From Spirochaetaceae bacterium (lineage in GTDB: Bacteria; Spirochaetota; Spirochaetia; Treponematales; Breznakiellaceae): DNA of 48,503 bases. Positions 24,925-32,769 of the stretch are shown piece after piece. How positions within the stretch are numbered: position 1 is the first letter of the stretch; each line of letters begins with the position of its first letter. A program made the translations under genes and the position numbers. The notes below the pieces were generated by a model, which was given only the letters and a program-made list of their open reading frames with translations, had not been told where the DNA came from and did no database searches. The stretch spans positions 1-48,503 of the forward strand of contig JAITER010000041.1 in the NCBI GenBank assembly GCA_031281945.1. Reading direction: 5' to 3'.

Positions 24925-27135
24925 TTAACGATAACCCCTCAGCACTATAGCCGCGGCAAGAATTTGAGAGCGTTCTAAAGTACGGAGGAAAAGCGGTAGA
25001 ACAAGCGAAATAGCGGTTTTAATCCGGCCTTTGCCTGTTAAACGAGCGCCTCGGGAAAGTTGCGCTTCCGTTATTCTGCGACCTTCAGCGATAAGTATTG
25101 GCACAAAACGAAATGTAACGCCGCAAGCAAGAACGACGTCGTTAACCGGAAAACCAAATTTTGACAAAGGTTGCATAATAGACTTTACGGACGCGAGAGT
25201 TTCGCGCATGGGAGTAACTGCGGCGTACAATGTAATTATGTTCATAATTGCGGCGAATTGAATTACTGTACGTGTAAAAATACTCATTTCCTGAGCGGTA
25301 AGCGTTATGCGCCATATACGCAACAATATCCAGCTCGTATCGTTTTGATGACTAAAAACAAACTGAAAAATAAATAAAATAACAGAAATTGGGAAAATCC
25401 CAATTATTCCCTGAATTTGATTTTTTAGTTTAATTTTTCCAAACGCACATCCGCAAACCGCCGAAAAGACGCCTATACACAATGGAAACAAAATTGGCTT
25501 TATGGCGAGAGCTAAAAAACCTAGAATAAGCATAGAAATGAATTTGAATTTCGCATTCATGTCGCGTAATAATGACGGTTGGTCTAAAAAATCTCCCGTT
25601 AAAAGAGAGCCGTTAAAAAATTCCATCCCGGTTTTACGGCGTTTTTTTTTCTTTTCAGCGCCCGCAAAAACAGAGGTTTTTTCGCGGGTTTGAAGCAAAG
25701 GATTCTTTACAAGCTCGCCATCTCGTATTTCCAATAAAAAATCTTGAGACTCCGCAAGTTCCTGGGAATGCGTAGCCGCAACAATTGTTTTACCCGACGC
25801 CTTTAGTTCTTCCAGTAACGCTGTTATGCGGAGCGTGTTTTCCATATCAAGACCGGCTGTAGGCTCGTCCAAAAGATAAACCTGCGCGTCCATGGCTATT
25901 ATTCCCGCTAACGCCGCCCGGCGTTTTTCGCCGCCGGAAAGCGTACATGGATTCCGGTTTGCGTAGACATCGTAGGGAAGACCGCAAGATTCCATAGCCG
26001 CCTTTACAGTTGCTAGAAGGGCCTTGCCTTTAACGCCCTTGTTGCGCGGCCCGTATGCGACGTCATCGCAAACAAAATTTTCAAACAGGGCGCTTTCCGG
26101 ATTTTGAACAGCTAACGCCGCATTAAATTTTAAAAGATTCAAGTCCGTTTTTTTGTCTAAAACACTGCGGCCCAAAACCAATACATCGCCAAAATCCGGC
26201 AGAATAAGAGCGTTGGCAAGGCGAAGAACAGTGGATTTACCGCTGCCGCTTCGTCCCGTTAAAGCTATGGACGCTCCAGCGGGAGCGTTAAAAGAAATAT
26301 TTTTTACATACGCTTTTCGTAAAGCGTTAATTTCTTTTTTATAAGTATAACAAACATCGTTAAAAACAAGAGTGCTTTTGGAGGAATCAAAATTAGAATT
26401 ATTTTTTTTTGTATATGTATTTTTTTTTTGCTGATTTATATATGTTGCGCTTGGGCCGTCATAAACAACGCTTCCTTTGTTCAACACTATACAACGGTTT
26501 GCCAAAAGCGCGTCTTCTATATTATGCGTTATACGCAAAATTGTTTTGCCTTCCAAAATAAGATTTGAGATAAGTGTATTAAATTCAGCCTTCGCCTGCG
26601 GATCTAGCATGGAATCCGGTTCATCCAAAAGAAGGACGTCCGCGTTAAAAGCAAGTATTCCGGCAATTGCAAGCCTCTGCTTTTGGCCGCCGGAAAGACT
26701 GCCTGTATTACAAAGACGCATATCTTCCATATTTACAGCCGCAAGCGCGGAGCTAACACGATGTTCCACCTCATTGCGTCCCAACCCCTGATTTTCTGGT
26801 GTAAATGCGACGTCTTCTTCAACGGTGGAAGAAACAATCTGATTTTCAGGATTTTGCATGACCGTTCCAGAGTATTGCCGTATTAAAATCAAGTCTTCTT
26901 CTTTAGAACAATCCAAAGGCCGCCCTTCACTGTTATAAACAAAGCAGGTTCCGCCGGGCGGCGTCTCAAGGCCGTTTATACATGACAAAAGAGTGCTTTT
27001 TCCTGAACCGTTTGCGCCCATAATGCAAACATATTCGTTATCTTTTATTTCAAAACTAACATTATTTAAAGATGGAGTTTTTGATTTTTCATGAAAAAAA
27101 GTAAGCCCGTCTATTTTTATGCGCAATTTTGACAT
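24925..27135 (-). CDS. Single-chain ECF transporter module: EcfA-EcfA'-EcfT
   Basis: Energy-coupling-factor transporters use two ATPases and a membrane coupler to drive vitamin- or metal-specific S components. All three parts are fused here in 736 residues. The first ATPase (1 to about 230) has GANGSGKST, LSGGQKQRLAIAG and LLLDEPDSMLD. The second (about 255-480) has GRSGSGKST, LSGGEKRRAALAG and YLLDEPTAGLD. EcfT (about 505-736) has several membrane helices and the coupling motif SRGARLTGKG plus a terminal LRGYR. Lys-rich linkers contain A runs of 9-10 bases. No S component is nearby, so the substrate is unknown and the module may be shared. It starts 9 bp after the AI-2E-family gene in the same operon; no Shine-Dalgarno is visible. 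Confidence 0.9.
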   Translation of the reverse strand: MSKLRIKIDGLTFFHEKSKTPSLNNVSFEIKDNEYVCIMGANGSGKSTLLSCINGLETPPGGTCFVYNSEGRPLDCSKEEDLILIRQYSGTVMQNPENQIVSSTVEEDVAFTPENQGLGRNEVEHRVSSALAAVNMEDMRLCNTGSLSGGQKQRLAIAGILAFNADVLLLDEPDSMLDPQAKAEFNTLISNLILEGKTILRITHNIEDALLANRCIVLNKGSVVYDGPSATYINQQKKNTYTKKNNSNFDSSKSTLVFNDVCYTYKKEINALRKAYVKNISFNAPAGASIALTGRSGSGKSTVLRLANALILPDFGDVLVLGRSVLDKKTDLNLLKFNAALAVQNPESALFENFVCDDVAYGPRNKGVKGKALLATVKAAMESCGLPYDVYANRNPCTLSGGEKRRAALAGIIAMDAQVYLLDEPTAGLDMENTLRITALLEELKASGKTIVAATHSQELAESQDFLLEIRDGELVKNPLLQTREKTSVFAGAEKKKKRRKTGMEFFNGSLLTGDFLDQPSLLRDMNAKFKFISMLILGFLALAIKPILFPLCIGVFSAVCGCAFGKIKLKNQIQGIIGIFPISVILFIFQFVFSHQNDTSWILLRIWRITLTAQEMSIFTRTVIQFAAIMNIITLYAAVTPMRETLASVKSIMQPLSKFGFPVNDVVLACGVTFRFVPILIAEGRRITEAQLSRGARLTGKGRIKTAISLVLPLFLRTLERSQILAAAIVLRGYR

Positions 27136-27144
27136 AGCCGCAGA

Positions 27145-28257
27145 TTATCCGTTAAAGCTAGTTTGTGTGTGTTCGATTTCATGCTCCGTAAGAAAAATTT
27201 CCAACACCGTTAAAAACAAAATTACAACAAGGGGGCCTATTACAATGCCGTTAAAACCAAAATTGACTATACCTCCAATTATAGACAAGAAAATAATAAG
27301 AGGGTGCAATTTTATCCGGTCTTGAAGAAAATAAGGGCGCAGTATATTGTCCAACAAAGATATAAAAATAGCGGAAACCACCAAAAAAGCTGTTCCAGTT
27401 ACAGGGCCGTCTTTTAAAAAGCAGGCTATACCCAACGGCAACCAAACAATAGCGCCGCCCAATAAAGGTATATAAACGCATATAAAAGTTAAACAGGCGA
27501 AAACAAAAGCCCCTTTTACATTAAAAATTGTGTATATAATAAATGAAAGAAAAGCCTGAACGATTCCAACCAATATGTAACCTAAAAAAAGATTTTTAGT
27601 TGATGTATTAAATTTGTTTATAAGTGAATAAAGATACTCTTTTTTTATTGGTATGTTGGTAAAAAGTGTAATTAAATATTTAGCGTCAAGGAAAAAGAAA
27701 TAAAGGCAAAACACCATAAAAGCAAGGCCCACGATAAAAGCTCCGATATTTTTCGCAAGATCCGAAGAATGGCGTATCAGAGATTGCAAATTCAAAGATA
27801 AGAACGCATAAATTTTATCCTGTACATCGTTTACATCCCAGGTTATTTGCCCCCCCGTCGCCTCAAAAATTAGATCGCTTACTTTTTTGAATATTTCGTA
27901 CACGGAATTAGGATTTAAAATCATATAATCCCTTAGACCTCGAAGCAACGTTATAATTTGCGTAACAAATTGAGTCGCGACAAGCAGTATTGGCAATAAA
28001 ATAACCACAGCCACGCCTAGAGCAAAAGCCATAGCAATAATATTTTTTAAAATTACGCCCTTAATTCCTTTAAAATTTATTTTTTTTATCACCATATTGT
28101 GTAAAGGGCTTACAATTATGTATAAAACTATAGACCAGAGTAGAATGCTCCAAAAGGGAGAGAAAAGTTTGCATACAAACAAAAACAACAAAACAAGTAG
28201 CAACGCAAAAACGGCGCTTTGAATTGAATAAGATCGTTTGCTTTGTTTTTCTTCCAT
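27145..28257 (-). CDS. AI-2E family transporter (putative permease)
   Basis: This polytopic membrane protein of 370 residues belongs to the PF01594 family, whose members export autoinducer-2 or act in Na+/H+ exchange; the substrate here is unknown. Features include two N-terminal helices (FALLLVLLFLFVCKLF and WSILLWSIVLYIIV), a long soluble middle region, and C-terminal helices with VYIPLLGGAIVWLPLG and NILRPYFLQDRIKLHPLIIFLSIIGG-type sequence (shown here in parts). It is the first gene before the ECF module. The -10-like TATAAT (28275-28270) lies 12 bp before the ATG and no Shine-Dalgarno is visible. Confidence 0.88.
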   Translation of the reverse strand: MEEKQSKRSYSIQSAVFALLLVLLFLFVCKLFSPFWSILLWSIVLYIIVSPLHNMVIKKINFKGIKGVILKNIIAMAFALGVAVVILLPILLVATQFVTQIITLLRGLRDYMILNPNSVYEIFKKVSDLIFEATGGQITWDVNDVQDKIYAFLSLNLQSLIRHSSDLAKNIGAFIVGLAFMVFCLYFFFLDAKYLITLFTNIPIKKEYLYSLINKFNTSTKNLFLGYILVGIVQAFLSFIIYTIFNVKGAFVFACLTFICVYIPLLGGAIVWLPLGIACFLKDGPVTGTAFLVVSAIFISLLDNILRPYFLQDRIKLHPLIIFLSIIGGIVNFGFNGIVIGPLVVILFLTVLEIFLTEHEIEHTQTSFNG

Positions 28258-28269
28258 GTTTAAGGTTAA

Positions 28270-28292
28270 ATTATATAAATTTAAATAGCCGC
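28270..28292 (-). promoter_or_regulatory. TATAAT -10 box upstream of the AI-2E-family gene
   Basis: On the minus strand TATAAT occupies 28275-28270, with a weak -35 (TTTCCA) 17 nt upstream. The predicted start leaves only about 6 nt before the ATG at 28257. Confidence 0.4.
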
Positions 28293-28488
28293 TGGAAAGC
28301 CCTATCGCATTTTGAGCTGTTTTCTTTAATAGATTTATTTGTCAACAAGAGGCGCGCAAAAGCTTTTGTTTTATCCTGTTAGGCCAAAACGAAAGCCTCG
28401 TAGCGTTTTACGCGCTTTATTTTTTTGGGTGAATGTATGCGGGCAAATATGCGGTAAAACTAACCGAACATACGGCAAACAAGCAAAT

Positions 28489-29295
28489 TTAATGCTCTTT
28501 ACGTAATTCCTGAATTTGTTTTTCGTAACGCGAATCCAAAGTTACAAGCCGGCGCGACAATGTTTTTAGGTGTTTCCAGGCAAGCGCCCTGAGCGTCTTT
28601 TCTTCGCCTTTAGCCACTTCTTTCACAAGGCCGTCTAAACCAAGAAAAGGCAGGGTTGATATTTTACGCCCCGACGGACTTTGCCATTCGTTCCAGCAGC
28701 CGCAAGTTCCCGTAAAAACGCGATCCGAAAAAAAACTTTTTGTAGACGCATCTCCAATCAGAAGAATTACATACGGATTTAAAAAATCAATTTGCCTGTT
28801 TAAAAAATGGCGGCAAGTTTTTTTCGCGGATTCATCCGGCGGAACGCCTTCCTCCGGCGCGCATTTTACAAGACTGGTTACAAAACAATTGGTTTTACTG
28901 GAAAGCCCTATGGAAAAGAGCATTTTATCTAAAAATTGAAGTTGTTCCTGGCCGAAAGGAAGGGGAGTCCCATCGCTTGTTTTTACCGGCGCCTCACCCA
29001 AAACAAGAACAAGAGGCCTGGATAAAACGCCCAGGCCGGAAAGTTTACGGCTTCCGGCAAGCGGGCAACAACGGCAATGCGCGATTTCATCATTAAGCCG
29101 CTCCAGTTCTTTACCCAAGTCCAGCGCGGACGTTTTGAACGCCTTAGAAACACCTGTCGCGAAATCAGAGAAAACGCCGGGCGATGGATCATCGGAAAAA
29201 TTTCTGAGTCTAAGCCCTTTGGAGTAACCTGTATACAGAAAATCTTCCGCCGCATCCAAAAAATGCGCCGCATTTTGCTTTTGCTCTGCAGTCAT
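28489..29295 (-). CDS. Divergent family-4 uracil-DNA glycosylase
   Basis: Family-4 enzymes remove uracil from DNA and hold a [4Fe-4S] cluster. The four cluster cysteines match the family pattern: Cys74 and Cys77, then Cys145 (SLVKCAPEE) and Cys161, 15 residues apart. The core LVLVLGEAP is present at 96-103. The catalytic loops differ from the usual form: GEAP is followed by VKTSDG instead of a glycine-acidic stretch, and the late HP motif expected near residue 215 is replaced by STLPFLGL, with no histidine. An N-terminal extension of about 60 residues and a charged C-terminal tail are extra. It may be a catalytically altered member. It lies 29 bp downstream of the protease gene. Confidence 0.75.
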   Translation of the reverse strand: MTAEQKQNAAHFLDAAEDFLYTGYSKGLRLRNFSDDPSPGVFSDFATGVSKAFKTSALDLGKELERLNDEIAHCRCCPLAGSRKLSGLGVLSRPLVLVLGEAPVKTSDGTPLPFGQEQLQFLDKMLFSIGLSSKTNCFVTSLVKCAPEEGVPPDESAKKTCRHFLNRQIDFLNPYVILLIGDASTKSFFSDRVFTGTCGCWNEWQSPSGRKISTLPFLGLDGLVKEVAKGEEKTLRALAWKHLKTLSRRLVTLDSRYEKQIQELRKEH

Positions 29296-29324
29296 GGTCT
29301 TTCACCGGAATATCAAGTCGCAAA

Positions 29325-30884
29325 CTACCGTTTATCCGGCGTTAAAACAAGAGTTTCCGCCTTTCCCGCAGCCTCCTGCAAATCACGCAGGTTTTTTGTG
29401 CCGCCTATCAACTGGCGGTAATTACCGTCCCTGATTATCCGCACCGCTTCCTGCAACTGCACATCGTACTCAATATCGTAAACAGGGGCTATTTGGGTGC
29501 GGTTTTGTTCATCCCGTATAAGCCGGCGCACAAGCGAGAAATCGAGCTTGTATTCAGCGGTAAGCTGGCGGGCGAAACTGTCTATATTGCCAGGAGCGGC
29601 TTTTGGGTTGTTCTCGACAAACAAAGGTATTTTTTTGCCGGAAATAAGCTTATTCAACTGTTCCGCATCTTCGTCCGAAAACTGCGGGAACAACACTTCT
29701 TTATCGGGAGGTATGCCTATCTTGTCTATATTGACGTTGCTGGGGGTAAAATAACGCGCCGTTGTAATTTTAAATCCTGATTTATCCAGCGGGTACACTT
29801 GTTGAACCGAGCCTTTCCCAAAAGATTTTTCGCCAACAAGATAAGCCCGCCCGCGATCCTTTAAAGCCCCCGCAACTATCTCTGACGCAGAGGCCGAACC
29901 TTTATTTATCAACACCACTATTGGTATGTTTTCTGGAACAACCGGATCTTTAGATGCGTTGAATACAGAATTTTGACCCGGAATACGCGATTTTACAGAC
30001 ACCACAAGCCCGCCATCCAGAAAAAGATTGCTAACAGAAACCGCAGACTGCAACAAACCGCCGTAATTATTGCGCAGATCTAAAACAAGCCCTCTGTAGC
30101 CCTGATTTTTAAAGCCCTGCAAAGCCTCTTTAGCCCGTTCCGCCGTCATATTGCTAAAACTAATAAGGCGCAGGTAGCCTATATCGCCTATAAGGGCGTG
30201 TTTTACGGTTGGCACCTCGATAACAGCCCTTACAAGCGTTACCGGAAACTCAAGCTTTACGCCGCGCCGTATCGTAAGATGAACGGCTTCGCCGGCGGGC
30301 CCTTTAAGCCTATTAAGCGCTTCGTCCATCGTAATTGAGTCCGTAGAATCTTCGCCTATTTTTATAATCAGGTCGCCAGGCTGAAGCCCCGCGCGCCAGC
30401 CGGGAGTTCCCTCCATAGGGGACGCAATTTCTATGAAAGACTGCGAACCGTCCGGGTTTTTTGTTTCGGAAATATAAAGACCCACGCCGCCGTAAGTTCC
30501 TTTTATAACGTTTTGATTTAAATCCTGCATTTCTTTTTCCGCCAAAAAAGCGGAATACGGGTCTTCCAATGCGTTAAACATCCCTTTCATCGCGCCTTCG
30601 TACAATTTTTGCGGGTCAATCTCTTCTACATAGTGCTTTTGGATAAAGTCGAAAACATTTTGAAGCATGAGGGTGTAGCGGACGGCGGCGGCGGCCTGGT
30701 CTCCGCCGCTTTGAGCGACGGCTTTGGGCGCGGTAAATCCAATAACAAAAAAAGTAAATGCTATCGTAACAGCCGCCCAAACAATGGGCGAACGGTTTTT
30801 TAAGCCAGCGGGTTTAAGCTGCGGGCCTGAAGAGTCCGGTTCTTTATGGCTTTCTTTATTTGCGGCAAAAAAATTAAAACTCAT
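29325..30884 (-). CDS. C-terminal processing protease (S41 family)
   Basis: This is an exported serine protease with a PDZ domain that trims or degrades envelope proteins. A signal-anchor lies at about residues 34-56 (WAAVTIAFTFFVIGF), a PDZ domain at about 125-210 (YGGVGLYI, GWRAGLQPGDLIIKI), and the catalytic core at about 230-390. The Ser/Lys dyad is visible in GSASASE (residues 329-335) and Lys357 (SFGKGSVQQ). The length of 519 residues is normal for CtpA. The N-terminal 33 residues before the membrane segment are unusually long and polar. The Shine-Dalgarno is weak. It is followed closely by the uracil glycosylase gene. Confidence 0.92.
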   Translation of the reverse strand: MSFNFFAANKESHKEPDSSGPQLKPAGLKNRSPIVWAAVTIAFTFFVIGFTAPKAVAQSGGDQAAAAVRYTLMLQNVFDFIQKHYVEEIDPQKLYEGAMKGMFNALEDPYSAFLAEKEMQDLNQNVIKGTYGGVGLYISETKNPDGSQSFIEIASPMEGTPGWRAGLQPGDLIIKIGEDSTDSITMDEALNRLKGPAGEAVHLTIRRGVKLEFPVTLVRAVIEVPTVKHALIGDIGYLRLISFSNMTAERAKEALQGFKNQGYRGLVLDLRNNYGGLLQSAVSVSNLFLDGGLVVSVKSRIPGQNSVFNASKDPVVPENIPIVVLINKGSASASEIVAGALKDRGRAYLVGEKSFGKGSVQQVYPLDKSGFKITTARYFTPSNVNIDKIGIPPDKEVLFPQFSDEDAEQLNKLISGKKIPLFVENNPKAAPGNIDSFARQLTAEYKLDFSLVRRLIRDEQNRTQIAPVYDIEYDVQLQEAVRIIRDGNYRQLIGGTKNLRDLQEAAGKAETLVLTPDKR

Positions 30885-30939
30885 ATTACAATTCTCGGCA
30901 TATTTTCATTTTGACTTTACACTAAAAAACATTTTCCAT

Positions 30940-31053
30940 AATAGAGTTGTTCGGAAACCTCAAGCTTCCAAACAACTCCCGCTTGAAAACGCAAAATGCG
31001 TAGCATTTTGCAAAACTTGGGCGACAGCCAACAGGGTTGGCGAACAAGTCCAA
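30940..31053 (+). repeat. MITE-like repeat R2, copy B (114 bp)
   Basis: This is a full-length copy differing from copy C (32344-32457) at about 6 of 114 positions. It starts AATAGAGTTGTTCGG and ends GGCGAACAAGTCCAA. Internal palindromes include GCAAAATGC-GTA-GCATTTTGC and CCAAC-AGG-GTTGG. The rest of the gap 30885-31251 holds only a 9-bp inverted pair (31073-31081 and 31131-31139). Confidence 0.85.
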
Positions 31054-31251
31054 CGGCCCAAAATGCTTTTATGTTTGCGGGAAAGCTTACCACGCGGCGG
31101 CGCGCGAACAGCCATTGTAACGCAACGGCGCCCGCAAACCAGGGAAGCGTAAAAACAGACTTAAATTAAAGGATGGCGGGGCGGATGGAACAATTGTGAA
31201 ACCGCGCGGATTCGCCAGTTGCGGCGGCTTGTGGCGCCGCGCCTTCGCGTT

Positions 31252-32289
31252 TTAAGAAGAATGAAAAATGCGGGAAGCTTCTTTTACAAGGACGTCCATT
31301 CCGTTATTTCGCAGAACTTCGTTATGGCAACATTCGCCCAAACACAGCAACTCATTATAATTGTCTTTATATCGCGTATATATTTCTAATATTTTATTTT
31401 TTAATTTTTCCTCATGATCACGTTCATTTTTGTATTCATAACTAAAAAACAAATCTTTATTGTTCATATCCGCGAGAGTTCCGTTTAACGGAGCGATTAC
31501 GGTGCGCTTGTAAGAAAAAGAAAGAATAATAGAACCTGAATTTAGCGAACTTCTCAAATCGTACGGAAACACAAGGATATGGTGATTCGCGATCAATCCC
31601 GGCATTTCTTCATCTTTTATAAATTCAAAGCGCGTTTGTATATTCTTGTTCCCATTTATTAAAAGGCCGGTTTCTAAAGCGTATTCCGGGGCGGCCATAC
31701 CGCATACAGTTAAAACCGCGTTTTCAAGGTTTAGGGAATTAAACGCCGAAATAAGGATTTCAATGTTTTTATAGCGGCGAATCTGCCCTACAAACAACAA
31801 TTTAAGGCGTTTCCCGTCCAGCGCTTCCGGAGCCGCGCGCGGGCCGTATGCGTTTATATAACAAGGATGCGGGATGTAAACGGCTTTTTTTATATATTTA
31901 ATAAATTTAAGGGATTCCCGCGAGTGTATAATAATTTTATACGAAAACATTTCTATAACACGCATGAAAAGCCTTGAAAGAAAAGGGAAAGCCGTATCGT
32001 GCGGATGTTTGTTATGCATGGTCCAAACTATTTTTTTCTTTTTCACAAAAAACAAAAAAAGCATGACGGAACGTTTTAGCATATCTTTTCTTCCAGCCGA
32101 TTCGTACCAGTTTAGAATAATAAAATCTATGTTTTTTAAATTTTTCAACCCGCAAAACGGCTTAATTTCCACGCCGCAAGCGGCGTACATTTTTTTCATC
32201 AAATCAATATATTTGTTTTGGTTGCATTCAAAAGGAAAAAACGCGGCGTTGTATTTTTTGACGGACGCGCCGGCTTCGCGATTACGCAT
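31252..32289 (-). CDS. GT-B fold glycosyltransferase
   Basis: The protein of about 345 residues reads as a glycosyltransferase, probably family 4-like, that adds a sugar to a polysaccharide or lipid carrier. Visible features are an N-terminal FFPFECNQNKY segment, VWTMHNKHPHDT, the hinge and donor-domain region LKLLFVGQIRRYKNIEILISAF, and a nucleotide-sugar-binding zone with SSLNSGSIILSFSYKRTVIAP. No signal peptide is present. The frame is open to 32457, but the first ~38 extra codons lie in repeat R2 copy C, so I place the start at ATG 32287-32289; no good Shine-Dalgarno is visible. Two direct copies of R2 bracket the gene. It is AT-rich, and the WecA-like gene lies divergently upstream. Confidence 0.75.
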   Translation of the reverse strand: MRNREAGASVKKYNAAFFPFECNQNKYIDLMKKMYAACGVEIKPFCGLKNLKNIDFIILNWYESAGRKDMLKRSVMLFLFFVKKKKIVWTMHNKHPHDTAFPFLSRLFMRVIEMFSYKIIIHSRESLKFIKYIKKAVYIPHPCYINAYGPRAAPEALDGKRLKLLFVGQIRRYKNIEILISAFNSLNLENAVLTVCGMAAPEYALETGLLINGNKNIQTRFEFIKDEEMPGLIANHHILVFPYDLRSSLNSGSIILSFSYKRTVIAPLNGTLADMNNKDLFFSYEYKNERDHEEKLKNKILEIYTRYKDNYNELLCLGECCHNEVLRNNGMDVLVKEASRIFHSS

Positions 32290-32343
32290 AACAAAGGCGT
32301 CCAAAAAGCGCGGCGGTTCGCGCCTTTTTAAGAAAAAAATTAA

Positions 32344-32457
32344 AATAGAGTTGTTCGGAAACTTCAAGCTTCCGAACAACTTCCGCTTGAAAACGCAAAA
32401 TGCGTAGCATTTTGCAAGACTTGGGCGACAACCAACCGGGTTGGCGAACAAGTCCAA
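32344..32457 (+). repeat. MITE-like repeat R2, copy C (114 bp)
   Basis: This copy has the same ends and length as copy B and the same orientation, upstream of the glycosyltransferase gene. A perfect 12-bp hairpin stem (AGTTGTTCGGAA and complement) is present at its start. Confidence 0.85.
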
Positions 32458-32498
32458 TCAAATAATATTTTTTATTTAGAACAAAACAGGGCGCACAC

Positions 32499-32513
32499 GG
32501 GGGGGGGGGGGGG
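32499..32513 (+). repeat. Poly-G tract (15 G) between divergent genes
   Basis: Fifteen consecutive G lie between the divergent glycosyltransferase (-) and WecA-like (+) genes. Tracts this long mutate by slippage, and length can also be misread in sequencing. The surrounding 32458-32769 contains no gene; AT-rich runs with -10-like words flank the tract. Confidence 0.8.
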
Positions 32514-32731
32514 TAAAACGCTACGTTTAATCATTATAAAATAATATTACATAAAGCACATCGTTTTGTCAAACCGCCGGCAAACGCCCGCCAATGAAAA
32601 GGCGGTTGAACTTTATCGCGCCTGGCTCTTTTACAAAAACCAAAGCAGGGTAAAGCCAGCGCGGTAAAGCCGGAAAAACATTTTACGGCTTTACCCTTTA
32701 GCCCCGCCGCGAATCGTCACATTTTAGATGG

Positions 32732-32760
32732 TTTTCAAAAAGCTTTTTTTTCTGTAAAAT
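32732..32760 (+). promoter_or_regulatory. Promoter-like pair adjacent to the wecA-like start
   Basis: TTTTCA (32732-32737), 17 nt and TAAAAT (32755-32760) precede the ATG at 32770 by 9 nt. With no Shine-Dalgarno, the predicted mRNA would begin about 3 nt before the ATG. Confidence 0.35.
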
Positions 32761-32769
32761 GCCAAGCGA

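Noticed and set aside
26380-26440. A-runs (10 and 9) at the EcfA-EcfA' linker as another stop/start seam
   Set aside because: One extra base would give a stop, but no start codon or ribosome site lies before the second ATPase, so this junction looks like a true fusion.
32290-32457. Longer N-terminus for the glycosyltransferase
   Set aside because: The extra codons come from MITE-like repeat R2 copy C and begin with TTG at its last base, so they are unlikely to be native protein.
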